Source: Candidatus Ectomicrobium neotermitis
GTDB taxonomy: Bacteria > Elusimicrobiota > Endomicrobiia > Endomicrobiales > Endomicrobiaceae
Assembly: GCA_031283745.1 (NCBI GenBank)
Contig: JAITBH010000103.1
Coordinates: 1-13,087 of the forward strand
Direction of reading: 5' to 3'
Length of the DNA: 13,087 bases
The notes under the pieces were generated by a model, which worked only from the letters and a program-made list of their open reading frames with translations, did no database searches and was not told where the DNA came from. Positions 1 to 7,541 of this stretch are shown one piece after another. Every line of letters starts with the position of its first letter. Within the stretch, counting starts at the first letter, position 1. A program made the position numbers and the translations under genes.

Positions 1-494
1 GCATTGCAATGAGTAAGAATGCCCATGCCGTCTTTAAGCAAAGCCAAGCCGTTTTGACCAATCTTTGCACAGATCTCAATATCCTCATTTTTTATGGCGG
101 CGGCTTCCTGCCTCAAAGCCTCTTTTATGTCTGCGATGGGCAGCCCCTTGTGATTAACAACAACCTTTTCCATTCGCTCAAGCGCCCAAAATAAGTTCAC
201 CGCTGTAGGCCGCGATGAGGCTAAATAATCTTTTGCTGCATTGAACTGCTTATAAAAATCCTCAAAACTCTCCGCTTTTATCTGCTTTGCTGCAAGATAA
301 ACCCCTATCGCTGCAGCGACCCCGATTGCTGGCGCCCCTCTAACCTTGAGCAGGTAAATAGCCTCAAAAATGTCCTTTTGGTTTTGTAATTCCAAGACTT
401 TCAGCTCATTTGGCAGCCTTGTTTGGTCAATTATGACAAGAGCATCTTTGTCATCATCTAAGTCTACAGTGTCTAAATCTGCGAAATTTTTCAT
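1..494 (-). CDS. mtnA: S-methyl-5-thioribose-1-phosphate isomerase, N-terminal part (runs off left edge)
   Basis: This is the aldose-ketose isomerase of the methionine salvage pathway, converting 5-methylthioribose-1-phosphate to 5-methylthioribulose-1-phosphate in the cytoplasm. Translating the minus strand from the ATG at 494-492 gives 164 open codons to the window edge. Family landmarks appear in order: IIDQTRLP (residues 21-28), the substrate-loop motif VRGAPAIGVAAA (51-62), SRPTAVNLFWALERM (about 93-107) and ILTHCNA at the edge. Cys163 there corresponds, from memory of the family, to the catalytic cysteine of the bacterial enzyme; the catalytic aspartate would lie beyond the window. The start is supported by GGGAG at 504-500 with 5 nt spacing. 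The related eIF2B-like ribose-1,5-bisphosphate isomerases share this fold, so that alternative is possible, but the DQTRLP and SRPTAVNLFWA signatures favour MtnA. The gene is divergent from the gene at 600. Confidence 0.9.
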   Translation of the reverse strand, partial: MKNFADLDTVDLDDDKDALVIIDQTRLPNELKVLELQNQKDIFEAIYLLKVRGAPAIGVAAAIGVYLAAKQIKAESFEDFYKQFNAAKDYLASSRPTAVNLFWALERMEKVVVNHKGLPIADIKEALRQEAAAIKNEDIEICAKIGQNGLALLKDGMGILTHCN

Positions 495-549
495 TTTTTC
501 TCCCTTTTGCCCCCTATGGCAATTTTTTTCTGTTTGGGGCGTTAATCTA

Positions 550-576
550 TCAATACAAGCCATAAATCAGTTTCAA
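550..576 (-). promoter_or_regulatory. Candidate mtnA promoter
   Basis: On the minus strand, TTGAAA (576-571) is followed after 15 nt by TATTGA (555-550), about 55 nt before the mtnA ATG. The spacing is shorter than the usual 17 and the -10 box is imperfect, so this is only a plausible sigma70-type candidate. It overlaps the region holding the promoter for the opposite gene. Confidence 0.25.
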
Positions 577-584
577 AAGTTTAC

Positions 585-590
585 TATAAT
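585..590 (+). promoter_or_regulatory. TATAAT -10 box 9 nt before the start codon at 600
   Basis: A perfect TATAAT sits at 585-590 and the next gene starts at 600. Transcription from it would begin around 597-598, leaving almost no leader, and there is no Shine-Dalgarno sequence between the box and the ATG (the bases are CGAAAAATC). No good -35 hexamer is visible at the expected 562-567. This may be the promoter of the whole plus-strand cluster. Confidence 0.5.
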
Positions 591-599
591 CGAAAAATC

Positions 600-2171
600 A
601 TGAGGAAAAACACCATCAAAAACCTATTTTTTGCACTTACCGTAGTAATTTTAAGCACCCTTTCAGTTCAGGCAGCGGAAAAATATGTCGTATTTTTTGC
701 CCAAACCGCAGAAATTCCCCAAGATGTCCTCAATTTAATCAACAACTCCAAACAATTTTGCCTCAATGTCCCACTCACAGGCGCTCGAGAACCCCCCGAA
801 GCTCTTGAGGAGCTTATCTCTACGGGCAAAATCGAACTCTCCCTCACCTTCATCCCCGAACCAGTGTTCCCCGCTTTGCTTTCCGTCTACAATCAGGGCG
901 GATTGAGAAGCGAACGTATGGAAATATTTGAGAGCTATATCAGCGGCAATAAAAACGACTTTAGAAACAATGTCCGCAAAAACAATTTCGGGCTGTTTTT
1001 GAGCAATGGCATAGTTTCAGACCCAATAGTCAGGATTTTTGCCAAAGAGAATTTGAGATGGATAAACATTTCAAACTCATCGACATATATTCGGGGCATC
1101 TACAATGTCAGCGGGTTGAACTCATTTTTCACCTATCCCGACTTTCCCAATAATGCCCAAGATGCCCTAAGATGGATTGCAAGCAGAAATGGGACTGTCA
1201 TTCCTGTGATTTTGACCCCAGCCCACCTCCAAAACAGGGTTTTTATGAGGGATTTGATAACGGCTTTAGACAACCGCAGGGATATTCGCCCAGCATCCCC
1301 GCTTTACATCTCTTTGCTAAGGAAAGATTTGATCCGCCCCGCCCCAAAAACACTCGCATACAAAGGCACCCGTGAAACTTCCTCCATAGTTTCGGCCCTA
1401 AACGATGCCGTCGCTACGATGATCAGGTATAAAAAGTCAAAACAGTTTAGCGAGCCGCTGTTTAAGAATGCTCAAGACGAGCTCGTTTACATGTGCAACC
1501 TATACTTTTTAGACAATAACACTGTCGGCGACACAGCTTTTGATGCCGCTTATGCAAACATTTTCAGGCTCCTAAACGGGGAAGTTCCGATAAATGCAGT
1601 TGAAACCCAGATAAATGAACCTCCCCCCATTTTAGAGGAGGGCGCCGAGAGAGCTGTGGCGATAGATAATGGAATAAGAGTAGAAAGCGAGGGGGGCAGT
1701 ATCAGATATATTGACCTTTTTACCTCAGCACAAGGTTTGACCATCGATATAATTTTTACTCAGGGCAGATGGGACAACAATGTCGATTATGTGGAGCTTT
1801 ATATCGATATGAACCGTATAGACAATATGGGATTGACCTCAAGCATCGGCGGAACGGCATCTTTAACGCCCTCATCGGCTTGGGAATTTGCACTAAAAAT
1901 CACCAAAAGGAGTGCAGTTTTGTATAGAGCAACACAGAACGCCCCAGTGGCAGTGGCTGAATTTAATGTCGATGGCGGCGGGAGGATTGTGATACCTGTT
2001 ACCTATTTGAACGGAAATCCCAAAAATTGGGGTATTCAAGCTTTAGCCATTAAGGAAAAGTCCACAAATGAAAAGAGCTTACTCGACTATTTGAGCCGCA
2101 ATGAAATAGAGAAGATCAAGGTTTTAAGAGCAGGAACGGCAGTTTTTACAACCGTGAGGTTAAGAAGGTAG
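600..2171 (+). CDS. Secreted GH57-like protein with apparently lost catalytic residues
   Basis: A 523-residue exported protein of unproven function. Residues 1-25/26 are a Sec signal peptide: a basic MRKNTIKN start, a hydrophobic core, and an A-x-A-like site at VQAA. The following 320 or so residues resemble the (beta/alpha)7 domain of glycoside hydrolase family 57 in their order of landmarks: LEELISTGKIELS...PEPVFPALL, GLFLSNGIVSDPIVRIFAKENLRW, VIPVILTPAH, and a late helical part YFLDNNTVGDTAFDAAYANIFRLLNGEVP. Where GH57 enzymes have the nucleophile Glu (a S-E-G type motif) this protein has Asn136, and where they have the acid Asp (a DGEN-like motif) it has Thr206-Pro207. It is therefore probably not a working hydrolase. 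Residues about 350-515 form a predicted beta-rich C-terminal domain, perhaps carbohydrate-binding. The GH57 link is my pattern reading, not a database match. The RND gene follows 30 nt downstream. The start is fixed by the signal peptide; no ribosome binding site is visible. Confidence 0.6.
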   Translation: MRKNTIKNLFFALTVVILSTLSVQAAEKYVVFFAQTAEIPQDVLNLINNSKQFCLNVPLTGAREPPEALEELISTGKIELSLTFIPEPVFPALLSVYNQGGLRSERMEIFESYISGNKNDFRNNVRKNNFGLFLSNGIVSDPIVRIFAKENLRWINISNSSTYIRGIYNVSGLNSFFTYPDFPNNAQDALRWIASRNGTVIPVILTPAHLQNRVFMRDLITALDNRRDIRPASPLYISLLRKDLIRPAPKTLAYKGTRETSSIVSALNDAVATMIRYKKSKQFSEPLFKNAQDELVYMCNLYFLDNNTVGDTAFDAAYANIFRLLNGEVPINAVETQINEPPPILEEGAERAVAIDNGIRVESEGGSIRYIDLFTSAQGLTIDIIFTQGRWDNNVDYVELYIDMNRIDNMGLTSSIGGTASLTPSSAWEFALKITKRSAVLYRATQNAPVAVAEFNVDGGGRIVIPVTYLNGNPKNWGIQALAIKEKSTNEKSLLDYLSRNEIEKIKVLRAGTAVFTTVRLRR

Positions 2172-2201
2172 ACGCGGTATATTATAAAGGTAGGCGAAAA
2201 A

Positions 2202-5200
2202 ATGAATTTAGCGAGTTTGTCCATCAAAAGGCCGACATTTATATTCTCCGTTTTAGCGGCGTTTATAATTGTCGGTTTAATTTTAATGAGCAGGATGCCT
2301 GTGAGGATGATGCCTGATGTTGAATATCCGTATATATCGGTAAACATCAGCTATTCGGGCGCAGGGCCGGAGGAAATTGAAAGCAGGATCAGCCGTGTTG
2401 TTGAAAATGCCATGAGTTCCGCTGAGGGGATAAAGCATATAAGCTCAATTAGTTCCGATGGAAATTCCAGAACTTTTGCCGAATTTGAACTTTCTGTTGA
2501 CCCAGAAACCGCCCTCCAAGATGTCCGCGATAAAATTGCAGCAGCAAGGCGGCGGTTTCCCGATGATATTGAGGAGCCTGTGGTGCAGAAGTTTGATCCC
2601 GAATCCCGCCCTATTATGGTTATCAGCCTCAAATCCCAAATGTCTGCTAAAGAACTTTATGATTTTGCCGATGAGAACTATGTCAAAGAGCTTTTGAGAA
2701 TTGAGGGAATTTCTAATGTGAATATGTTTGGCGGGGTGAGAAGGGAAATTGATGTTTTGGTGGACATAAAAAAACTTGCACTTTATGACACAACCCTTTC
2801 AGCCGTTTCTGCCTCTATTGCAAACAACAGTATGAATGTCCCGGCGGGTCGAATAGCAACGCAAACGGGGGATATTTCCTTTAGAACTATCGGCGAGTAT
2901 AGAGATGTTGAGGACATTAAAGAGGTTCCTGTCAGTTTTAGGGGCAATGATATTGCAGTGTCTGTTCAAGATGTGGGCAGGGTTGAGGACACTGTCGTTG
3001 AAAGGTATAGCGTAGGGCGGATAATTTTTAGGGAAACCGATGGTGAAGTTGTCCGACAACCCTCAATGCTGCTCGCTATTTTTAAGCAATCCGGGGCAAA
3101 TGAGGTCAACATTTCAAAAGAAGTGATAACCAAGATCGAGGAGCTAAACAATGCCCATAAAGATGATGAGGGCAGCCCGTTTCTGACCTTGGTGACAGAC
3201 AATGCAAAAAGTATCAGAGAAAATATCACCGATGTCCAAAACACGATTTTTGAAGGGATTTTCCTTGCAATTGTTGTTGTCTACTTTTTCCTTGCAAGCT
3301 GGCGATCCACCTTTATTACCGCTTTAGCTCTCCCAAACAGCCTCATCGGTTCATTCATCTTTATGTATTTTTTCGGTTTCAGCATAAATATCGTAACCCT
3401 TATGTCTTTGTCGTTAGCAGTGGGCTTATTGATTGACGATGCAATAGTAGTCCGAGAAAATATCTATCGACATTATGAAGGGGGCGAGGAACCTGATGTC
3501 GCTGCTCAAAGAGGGACTGACGAGGTGGCTTTAGCAGTAGTTGCAACGACTTGTTCGGTGATAGCGGTCTTTCTACCTGTAGCTTTTATGAGCGGATTGA
3601 TTGGAAAGTTCTTTAAGGAGTTCGGCTTGACCGTAGTTTTTGCAATGGCAATATCGGTTATAGACGCTTTGACAATAGCCCCAATGCTTTCTGCCTATAT
3701 CATTCCGCCCCACAAAAAAGCGGGGGAGCTTGAGGCGGTGGAGGTAAAAAAGCCTTTGCCCTCAAGAATTTTCTTGAAGTTTAGCCAGATTGTTAGGGCT
3801 TGCACGGCGGTGTGGTTTGAGAAGTTTTATCAGGGCGTGATAAAGGTTTATGAGAAGGTCTTAAAAGTCATTCTAAAACACAAAATTAAAACGATTTTTG
3901 TTGTGTTGGCAGCTTTTGCCATTTCCCTCCTACCTTTAGCCTTAGGAAAAATCCCGCTAAATTTTATGCCTACCTCCGAAACCGGGGAGTTCAATATCAC
4001 CCTCACCGCTCCCCCGGACTATTCAATAGATATGACAAATGAGTTGAGTCAAAAGATTGAGGATATTGTTATGTCTTTTCCTGAGATTGACTTTGTCGTA
4101 GCCTCAATCGGGGGCAATAATCAGCTAAACACTGCATCAATGAATGTTCGGCTCGTCCCGTCAAGCAAACGCAAACTTTTAACTGAGGATGTAAAGACGC
4201 AAATAAGGCAGGCGCTAAACCAGCTTATCGCCAAAGACACTTTCATTTCCATAGATTCCAGCGGAGGGATGGGGGGGTCGCAAAAACCTTTTGCCTATCT
4301 TCTCTATGGCAGGGACACCACACAGCTTTCTAATTTGGCGGATCAGCTCATTGAGAGGTTTAAGACAATACCGGGCTTAGTTGACCTGACCACCAACTAT
4401 CAATCGGGCAAACTTGAATATCAAATAGACATCGCCCCCGCTAAATCAAAACTTTTTGGTGTAAACACAGTCGCCGCCGGGGCGGAACTTAGAGCAATGA
4501 TAACGGGAAATACACCGGCAGTTTTTAGAAGCGGGGGGCTTGAATACGATATTCGGGTAGTCCTTGAGCAGCAGCAAAGACGAATAATGGAACATTTTGA
4601 CGATATTTATGTGGCAAATGTGAACGGCAGACGAGTAAAACTCTCAAGAATTGCCGATCTAAAGAAAGCGTCCTCGCCAAACAGAATATACCGCAGGGAC
4701 AGATCCCGCTATATTCAAATTTCGGGGAACTTATCGAAGGGTTATAGTATGAGTTCGATACAAAAAGAGGTGGAAAAGGTAGTCGTAGAAAGCAAAAAAG
4801 ACCCAGCCCTCCAAAGGTTGTGGCAGGGGATAAACCCAGAATACTCGGGCAACTATGACGATATGAAAGACCTCACGAGGAGCATAATGATGGCTGCGAT
4901 GTTGGGCTTGATTTTCATTTTTATGGTTTTGGCGAGCCTATACGAGTCCCTGATCACGCCGTTTATAATCATGTTAGCCATACCGCTGGGGAGCATTGGG
5001 GGGTTCTTGGCTATTTTTCTGACGGGCCGTTCAATGGATGTTTTTACGATGATAGGTATGCTGATGCTTCTGGGGATAGTGGCTAAAAACTCGATAATTT
5101 TGGTCGACTATATTCAGCAGCTGATAATTAGAGGGGCAAAAACCGTCGACGATGCAGTAATTGAGGCAGGCAAAGTGAGGTTAAGACCGATACTTATGAC

Positions 5201-5423
5201 CTCTTTTGCACTGATAGGAGGTATGGTTCCAACGGCTTTAGCCCTAAGCGAGTCGGGAAAAGTTAGGCAGGGGGTAGGAATTTTGATAATCGGGGGGATA
5301 ATCACATCAACATTTTTGACCCTTTTGATAGTTCCGGCTGCCTTTGAATACGCCTACAGATTTAGATTGTGGACAAGAAAAAAACTGCACAGACCGCTAA
5401 AAAGGAAAATCGACACACTATGA
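2202..5423 (+). CDS. RND-family efflux transporter, HAE1/AcrB-type inner-membrane subunit
   Basis: A proton-driven inner-membrane exporter subunit of 1073 residues, the usual length for AcrB/MexB/MdtB-type pumps. The N-terminus (LSIKRPTFIFSVLAAFIIVGLILMSRMPV) is TM1, followed by the porter domain with PDVEYPYISVNISYSGAGPEEIE. TM2-TM6 start near residue 345, and TM4 carries the paired proton-relay aspartates D412 and D413 in LLIDDAIVVREN. TM7 lies near 562-585. The second periplasmic half leads to TM8-TM12 from about 895, and TM10 carries the matching K962 in GIVAKNSIILVDY. All proton-relay residues I would look for are present, so it should be active. The start has AAAGGTAGG upstream at 2186-2194. 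No membrane-fusion protein or outer-membrane channel gene adjoins it, so partners must be encoded elsewhere. Its stop overlaps the next start (ATGA at 5420-5423). The substrate cannot be told from the sequence. Confidence 0.93.
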   Translation: MNLASLSIKRPTFIFSVLAAFIIVGLILMSRMPVRMMPDVEYPYISVNISYSGAGPEEIESRISRVVENAMSSAEGIKHISSISSDGNSRTFAEFELSVDPETALQDVRDKIAAARRRFPDDIEEPVVQKFDPESRPIMVISLKSQMSAKELYDFADENYVKELLRIEGISNVNMFGGVRREIDVLVDIKKLALYDTTLSAVSASIANNSMNVPAGRIATQTGDISFRTIGEYRDVEDIKEVPVSFRGNDIAVSVQDVGRVEDTVVERYSVGRIIFRETDGEVVRQPSMLLAIFKQSGANEVNISKEVITKIEELNNAHKDDEGSPFLTLVTDNAKSIRENITDVQNTIFEGIFLAIVVVYFFLASWRSTFITALALPNSLIGSFIFMYFFGFSINIVTLMSLSLAVGLLIDDAIVVRENIYRHYEGGEEPDVAAQRGTDEVALAVVATTCSVIAVFLPVAFMSGLIGKFFKEFGLTVVFAMAISVIDALTIAPMLSAYIIPPHKKAGELEAVEVKKPLPSRIFLKFSQIVRACTAVWFEKFYQGVIKVYEKVLKVILKHKIKTIFVVLAAFAISLLPLALGKIPLNFMPTSETGEFNITLTAPPDYSIDMTNELSQKIEDIVMSFPEIDFVVASIGGNNQLNTASMNVRLVPSSKRKLLTEDVKTQIRQALNQLIAKDTFISIDSSGGMGGSQKPFAYLLYGRDTTQLSNLADQLIERFKTIPGLVDLTTNYQSGKLEYQIDIAPAKSKLFGVNTVAAGAELRAMITGNTPAVFRSGGLEYDIRVVLEQQQRRIMEHFDDIYVANVNGRRVKLSRIADLKKASSPNRIYRRDRSRYIQISGNLSKGYSMSSIQKEVEKVVVESKKDPALQRLWQGINPEYSGNYDDMKDLTRSIMMAAMLGLIFIFMVLASLYESLITPFIIMLAIPLGSIGGFLAIFLTGRSMDVFTMIGMLMLLGIVAKNSIILVDYIQQLIIRGAKTVDDAVIEAGKVRLRPILMTSFALIGGMVPTALALSESGKVRQGVGILIIGGIITSTFLTLLIVPAAFEYAYRFRLWTRKKLHRPLKRKIDTL

Positions 5424-5896
5424 AAATATGCAGGCACCCAAGAAAAAGCAAAGAAGAGGCTTATCGAGCTTTTACATCCCGTCAGAATAAAACTTTCCAT
5501 AAGAAGTTTTCCGAAGTTCCTACATCTCAAAGGATAATTTTCGTTCCCCACTGTATGAGGAAAACCCAAGTCTGCAAAGCCGTAGAAAAAGACGGCTATT
5601 ATTGTTGCGCCCGCTGCGGTGCTTGCAAAATAGGTGCAATTGCCAAGCTTGCCGACAGTTTAGGTTACCCCCCGCTTCTCATTTTGAAGGGGGGCAGGGC
5701 AATTTTAAGGATAGTCAAAGAGGCAAAACCCAGAGCAGTTGTGGGGGTTGCCTGTTTTTTTGAGGGGGATCAAGCTTTTAGAATGTTGAGAGAATATGAT
5801 CCAGCGATTGCAGTGCAGTTTATACCTTTGACAAAAGATGGGTGTTCAGACACAGACGCAGACTTAGGCGAAATTGGGGAGAAGTTAAAAATATAA
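5420..5896 (+). CDS. DUF116-family cysteine-rich protein
   Basis: A 158-residue protein resembling the DUF116 family, whose function is not established. It has a metal-binding-like cysteine pattern: C45 in VPHCMR, C52, then C62-C63, C66 and C69 in GYYCCARCGACKIG, and a later GVACFFEG segment. Such clustering suggests iron-sulfur or zinc binding; this is inference. The chosen ATG at 5420 overlaps the RND stop codon as ATGA, consistent with translational coupling. An AAAGGA lies 13 nt upstream, rather far for a direct ribosome binding site. An in-frame GTG at 5369 would add 17 lysine-rich residues inside the RND coding sequence; I consider it less likely because conserved-looking sequence begins later. 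The helicase gene follows after 28 nt. Confidence 0.8.
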   Translation: MKICRHPRKSKEEAYRAFTSRQNKTFHKKFSEVPTSQRIIFVPHCMRKTQVCKAVEKDGYYCCARCGACKIGAIAKLADSLGYPPLLILKGGRAILRIVKEAKPRAVVGVACFFEGDQAFRMLREYDPAIAVQFIPLTKDGCSDTDADLGEIGEKLKI

Positions 5897-5899
5897 ACA

Positions 5900-5913
5900 G
5901 TTAGACAACTAAC
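5900..5913 (+). other. Small hairpin before the helicase ribosome binding site
   Basis: GTTAG-ACAA-CTAAC forms a 5-bp stem with a 4-nt loop directly upstream of the AAAAGG ribosome binding site of the DEAD-box gene. Too short to be a terminator and without a T-run. It could modulate translation of the helicase, or be chance. Confidence 0.3.
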
Positions 5914-5924
5914 GAAAAGGAAAA

Positions 5925-7529
5925 ATGACAATGAAAACAGTGGAATTTAATCAACTTGGACTATCAAATGAGATATTAAAAGCAGTGGCTGACTTAGGTT
6001 TTGAGGAAGCCACTCCTATTCAAACTCTTGCCATACCTAAGATGATGACAGGGGTAGATATTATCGGGCAGGCTCAAACCGGGACAGGCAAAACGGCGGC
6101 TTTCGGCATTCCGATACTTGAGAAAATCGATACAAAGAAAAAAAATGTCCAAGCTTTAATACTTTGTCCCACCCGCGAACTTGCCTTGCAGGCAACCGAG
6201 GAGTTCAAACTCTTAGCTAAACACAAAAGGGGGGTAAATATCGCAGCAGTTTATGGCGGGCAGCCAATTCAAAGGCAGATGAGTGCACTCTCAAAAGGGG
6301 TTCACATTGTCATCGGCACGCCGGGCAGGGTCATTGACCACTTAGAAAGACGTTCCTTAAAGCTCGACAATGTGGCGATCTTGGTTTTAGATGAGGCTGA
6401 CGAGATGCTTGATATGGGTTTTAGGGACGACATCGAGCTGATACTTAAAAATGCACCTGTCAAAAAACAGACCGTTTTCTTTTCAGCCACTATGCCAAAA
6501 CCCTTTTTAGCCCTGACTAAGAGGTATCAAAACAATCCGCAAACGATAAAAATTGAGAGTGAAAAGCTGACCGTCCCACTAACCGAGCAATACTATTTTG
6601 AGCTGCGCCGCCCTCAAAAGCTTGAGGCTCTAACAAGATGTCTTGATCTATATGATCCAAAGCTTTCGATAGTGTTTTGCAATACCAAGAGGCAGGTTGA
6701 TGAGGCAGCACATTCTTTGCAAACGCGGGGTTATGCGGCTGCGGCGATACACGGAGATATGAATCAGGTGCAAAGAGAAAGGACAATGGCTAAGTTTAGA
6801 AAGGGGACTGTGGAGATTTTGGTAGCAACCGATGTTGCCGCAAGAGGCATCGATGTTGAAAATGTCGACATTGTCTTTAATTATGATGTCCCTCAAGACA
6901 ATGAGGATTATGTCCACCGTATCGGCAGAACCGGCAGGGCTGGCAAAACTGGCGTGGCTTTTTCTTTTGCTGCAGGAAAAGACATTTATAAGCTTCGCGA
7001 GATCCAAAAATACACAAGGGCAAATATCAAGAGAAAAAACATTCCGTCTTTAGCTGAGGTTGAAAACATCAAAGCGATTGCAATTTTAGAGACTGTAAAA
7101 AGCTATATCAACGGCGATGATATGGACAAGTATGAGAGAATGATAAAAACTTTGGTCACCGACGATATTACGGGTTTAGATGTGGCGGCGGCTTTACTCA
7201 AAATGGCTTTTGTTGAGGACAATAAAGATGCCCAAACCATCGAGAATGTAAATTCTGCCGTCTCCTCAGACGGCGGGGCAAGGGAAAAAGGTATGGCAAG
7301 ACTTTTTTTAAACATCGGCAAGAAAGACAAAGTGAGGGCTGGGGATTTTGTGGGTGCTATAGTTGGCGAAACGGGATTAGATGCGAATATGGTTGGGGAT
7401 ATAAAAATTTTGGACAGCTATTCTTTTGTTGAGGTGCCTATCGATTCGGCTCAGACTGTTATCGATGCACTAAATTCCAGCAATGTCAGAGGCAAAAGGG
7501 TAAATGTCGAGGTCGCTAAACCTAAATAG
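5925..7529 (+). CDS. deaD: DEAD-box ATP-dependent RNA helicase with DbpA-type RNA-binding C-terminus
   Basis: An ATP-driven RNA-unwinding protein of 534 residues, likely acting in ribosome assembly, mRNA turnover or cold adaptation like DeaD/CsdA and CshA. The core is complete: Q motif (GFEEATPIQ), motif I AQTGTGKT (50-57), PTRELALQ, TPGRVIDHL, motif II DEAD (156-159), SATMP, then the second RecA domain with IVFCNTKRQ, ATDVAARGIDV and YVHRIGRTGRAG. A linker of roughly 90 residues leads to a C-terminal domain of about 75 residues (ARLFLNIGKKDKVRAGDFVGA to the end) that matches the DbpA RNA-binding fold. This tail favours a DeaD/DbpA type over RhlE/RhlB. AAAAGG precedes the ATG at 5925 by 4 nt; a second ATG two codons later (5931) has a more typical spacing of 10 nt and could be the true start. 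The cca-thrB gene begins 12 nt after the stop. Confidence 0.93.
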   Translation: MTMKTVEFNQLGLSNEILKAVADLGFEEATPIQTLAIPKMMTGVDIIGQAQTGTGKTAAFGIPILEKIDTKKKNVQALILCPTRELALQATEEFKLLAKHKRGVNIAAVYGGQPIQRQMSALSKGVHIVIGTPGRVIDHLERRSLKLDNVAILVLDEADEMLDMGFRDDIELILKNAPVKKQTVFFSATMPKPFLALTKRYQNNPQTIKIESEKLTVPLTEQYYFELRRPQKLEALTRCLDLYDPKLSIVFCNTKRQVDEAAHSLQTRGYAAAAIHGDMNQVQRERTMAKFRKGTVEILVATDVAARGIDVENVDIVFNYDVPQDNEDYVHRIGRTGRAGKTGVAFSFAAGKDIYKLREIQKYTRANIKRKNIPSLAEVENIKAIAILETVKSYINGDDMDKYERMIKTLVTDDITGLDVAAALLKMAFVEDNKDAQTIENVNSAVSSDGGAREKGMARLFLNIGKKDKVRAGDFVGAIVGETGLDANMVGDIKILDSYSFVEVPIDSAQTVIDALNSSNVRGKRVNVEVAKPK

Positions 7530-7541
7530 GAGACAAATTAA

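Noticed and set aside
507..529. TTGCC-CCCTAT-GGCAA followed by seven T on the plus strand, terminator-like, also foldable in the mtnA leader
   Set aside because: Only a 5-bp stem, and no plus-strand gene ends upstream that it could terminate. A role in the mtnA leader is possible but not supportable.
5369..5419. GTG start giving a longer DUF116 protein overlapping the RND gene by 55 nt
   Set aside because: The added residues are a lysine-rich extension inside RND coding sequence; the ATG overlapping the RND stop is the more typical arrangement.
6648..7007. 119-codon minus-strand frame inside the helicase gene
   Set aside because: Shadow frame opposite a strongly conserved DEAD-box coding region.
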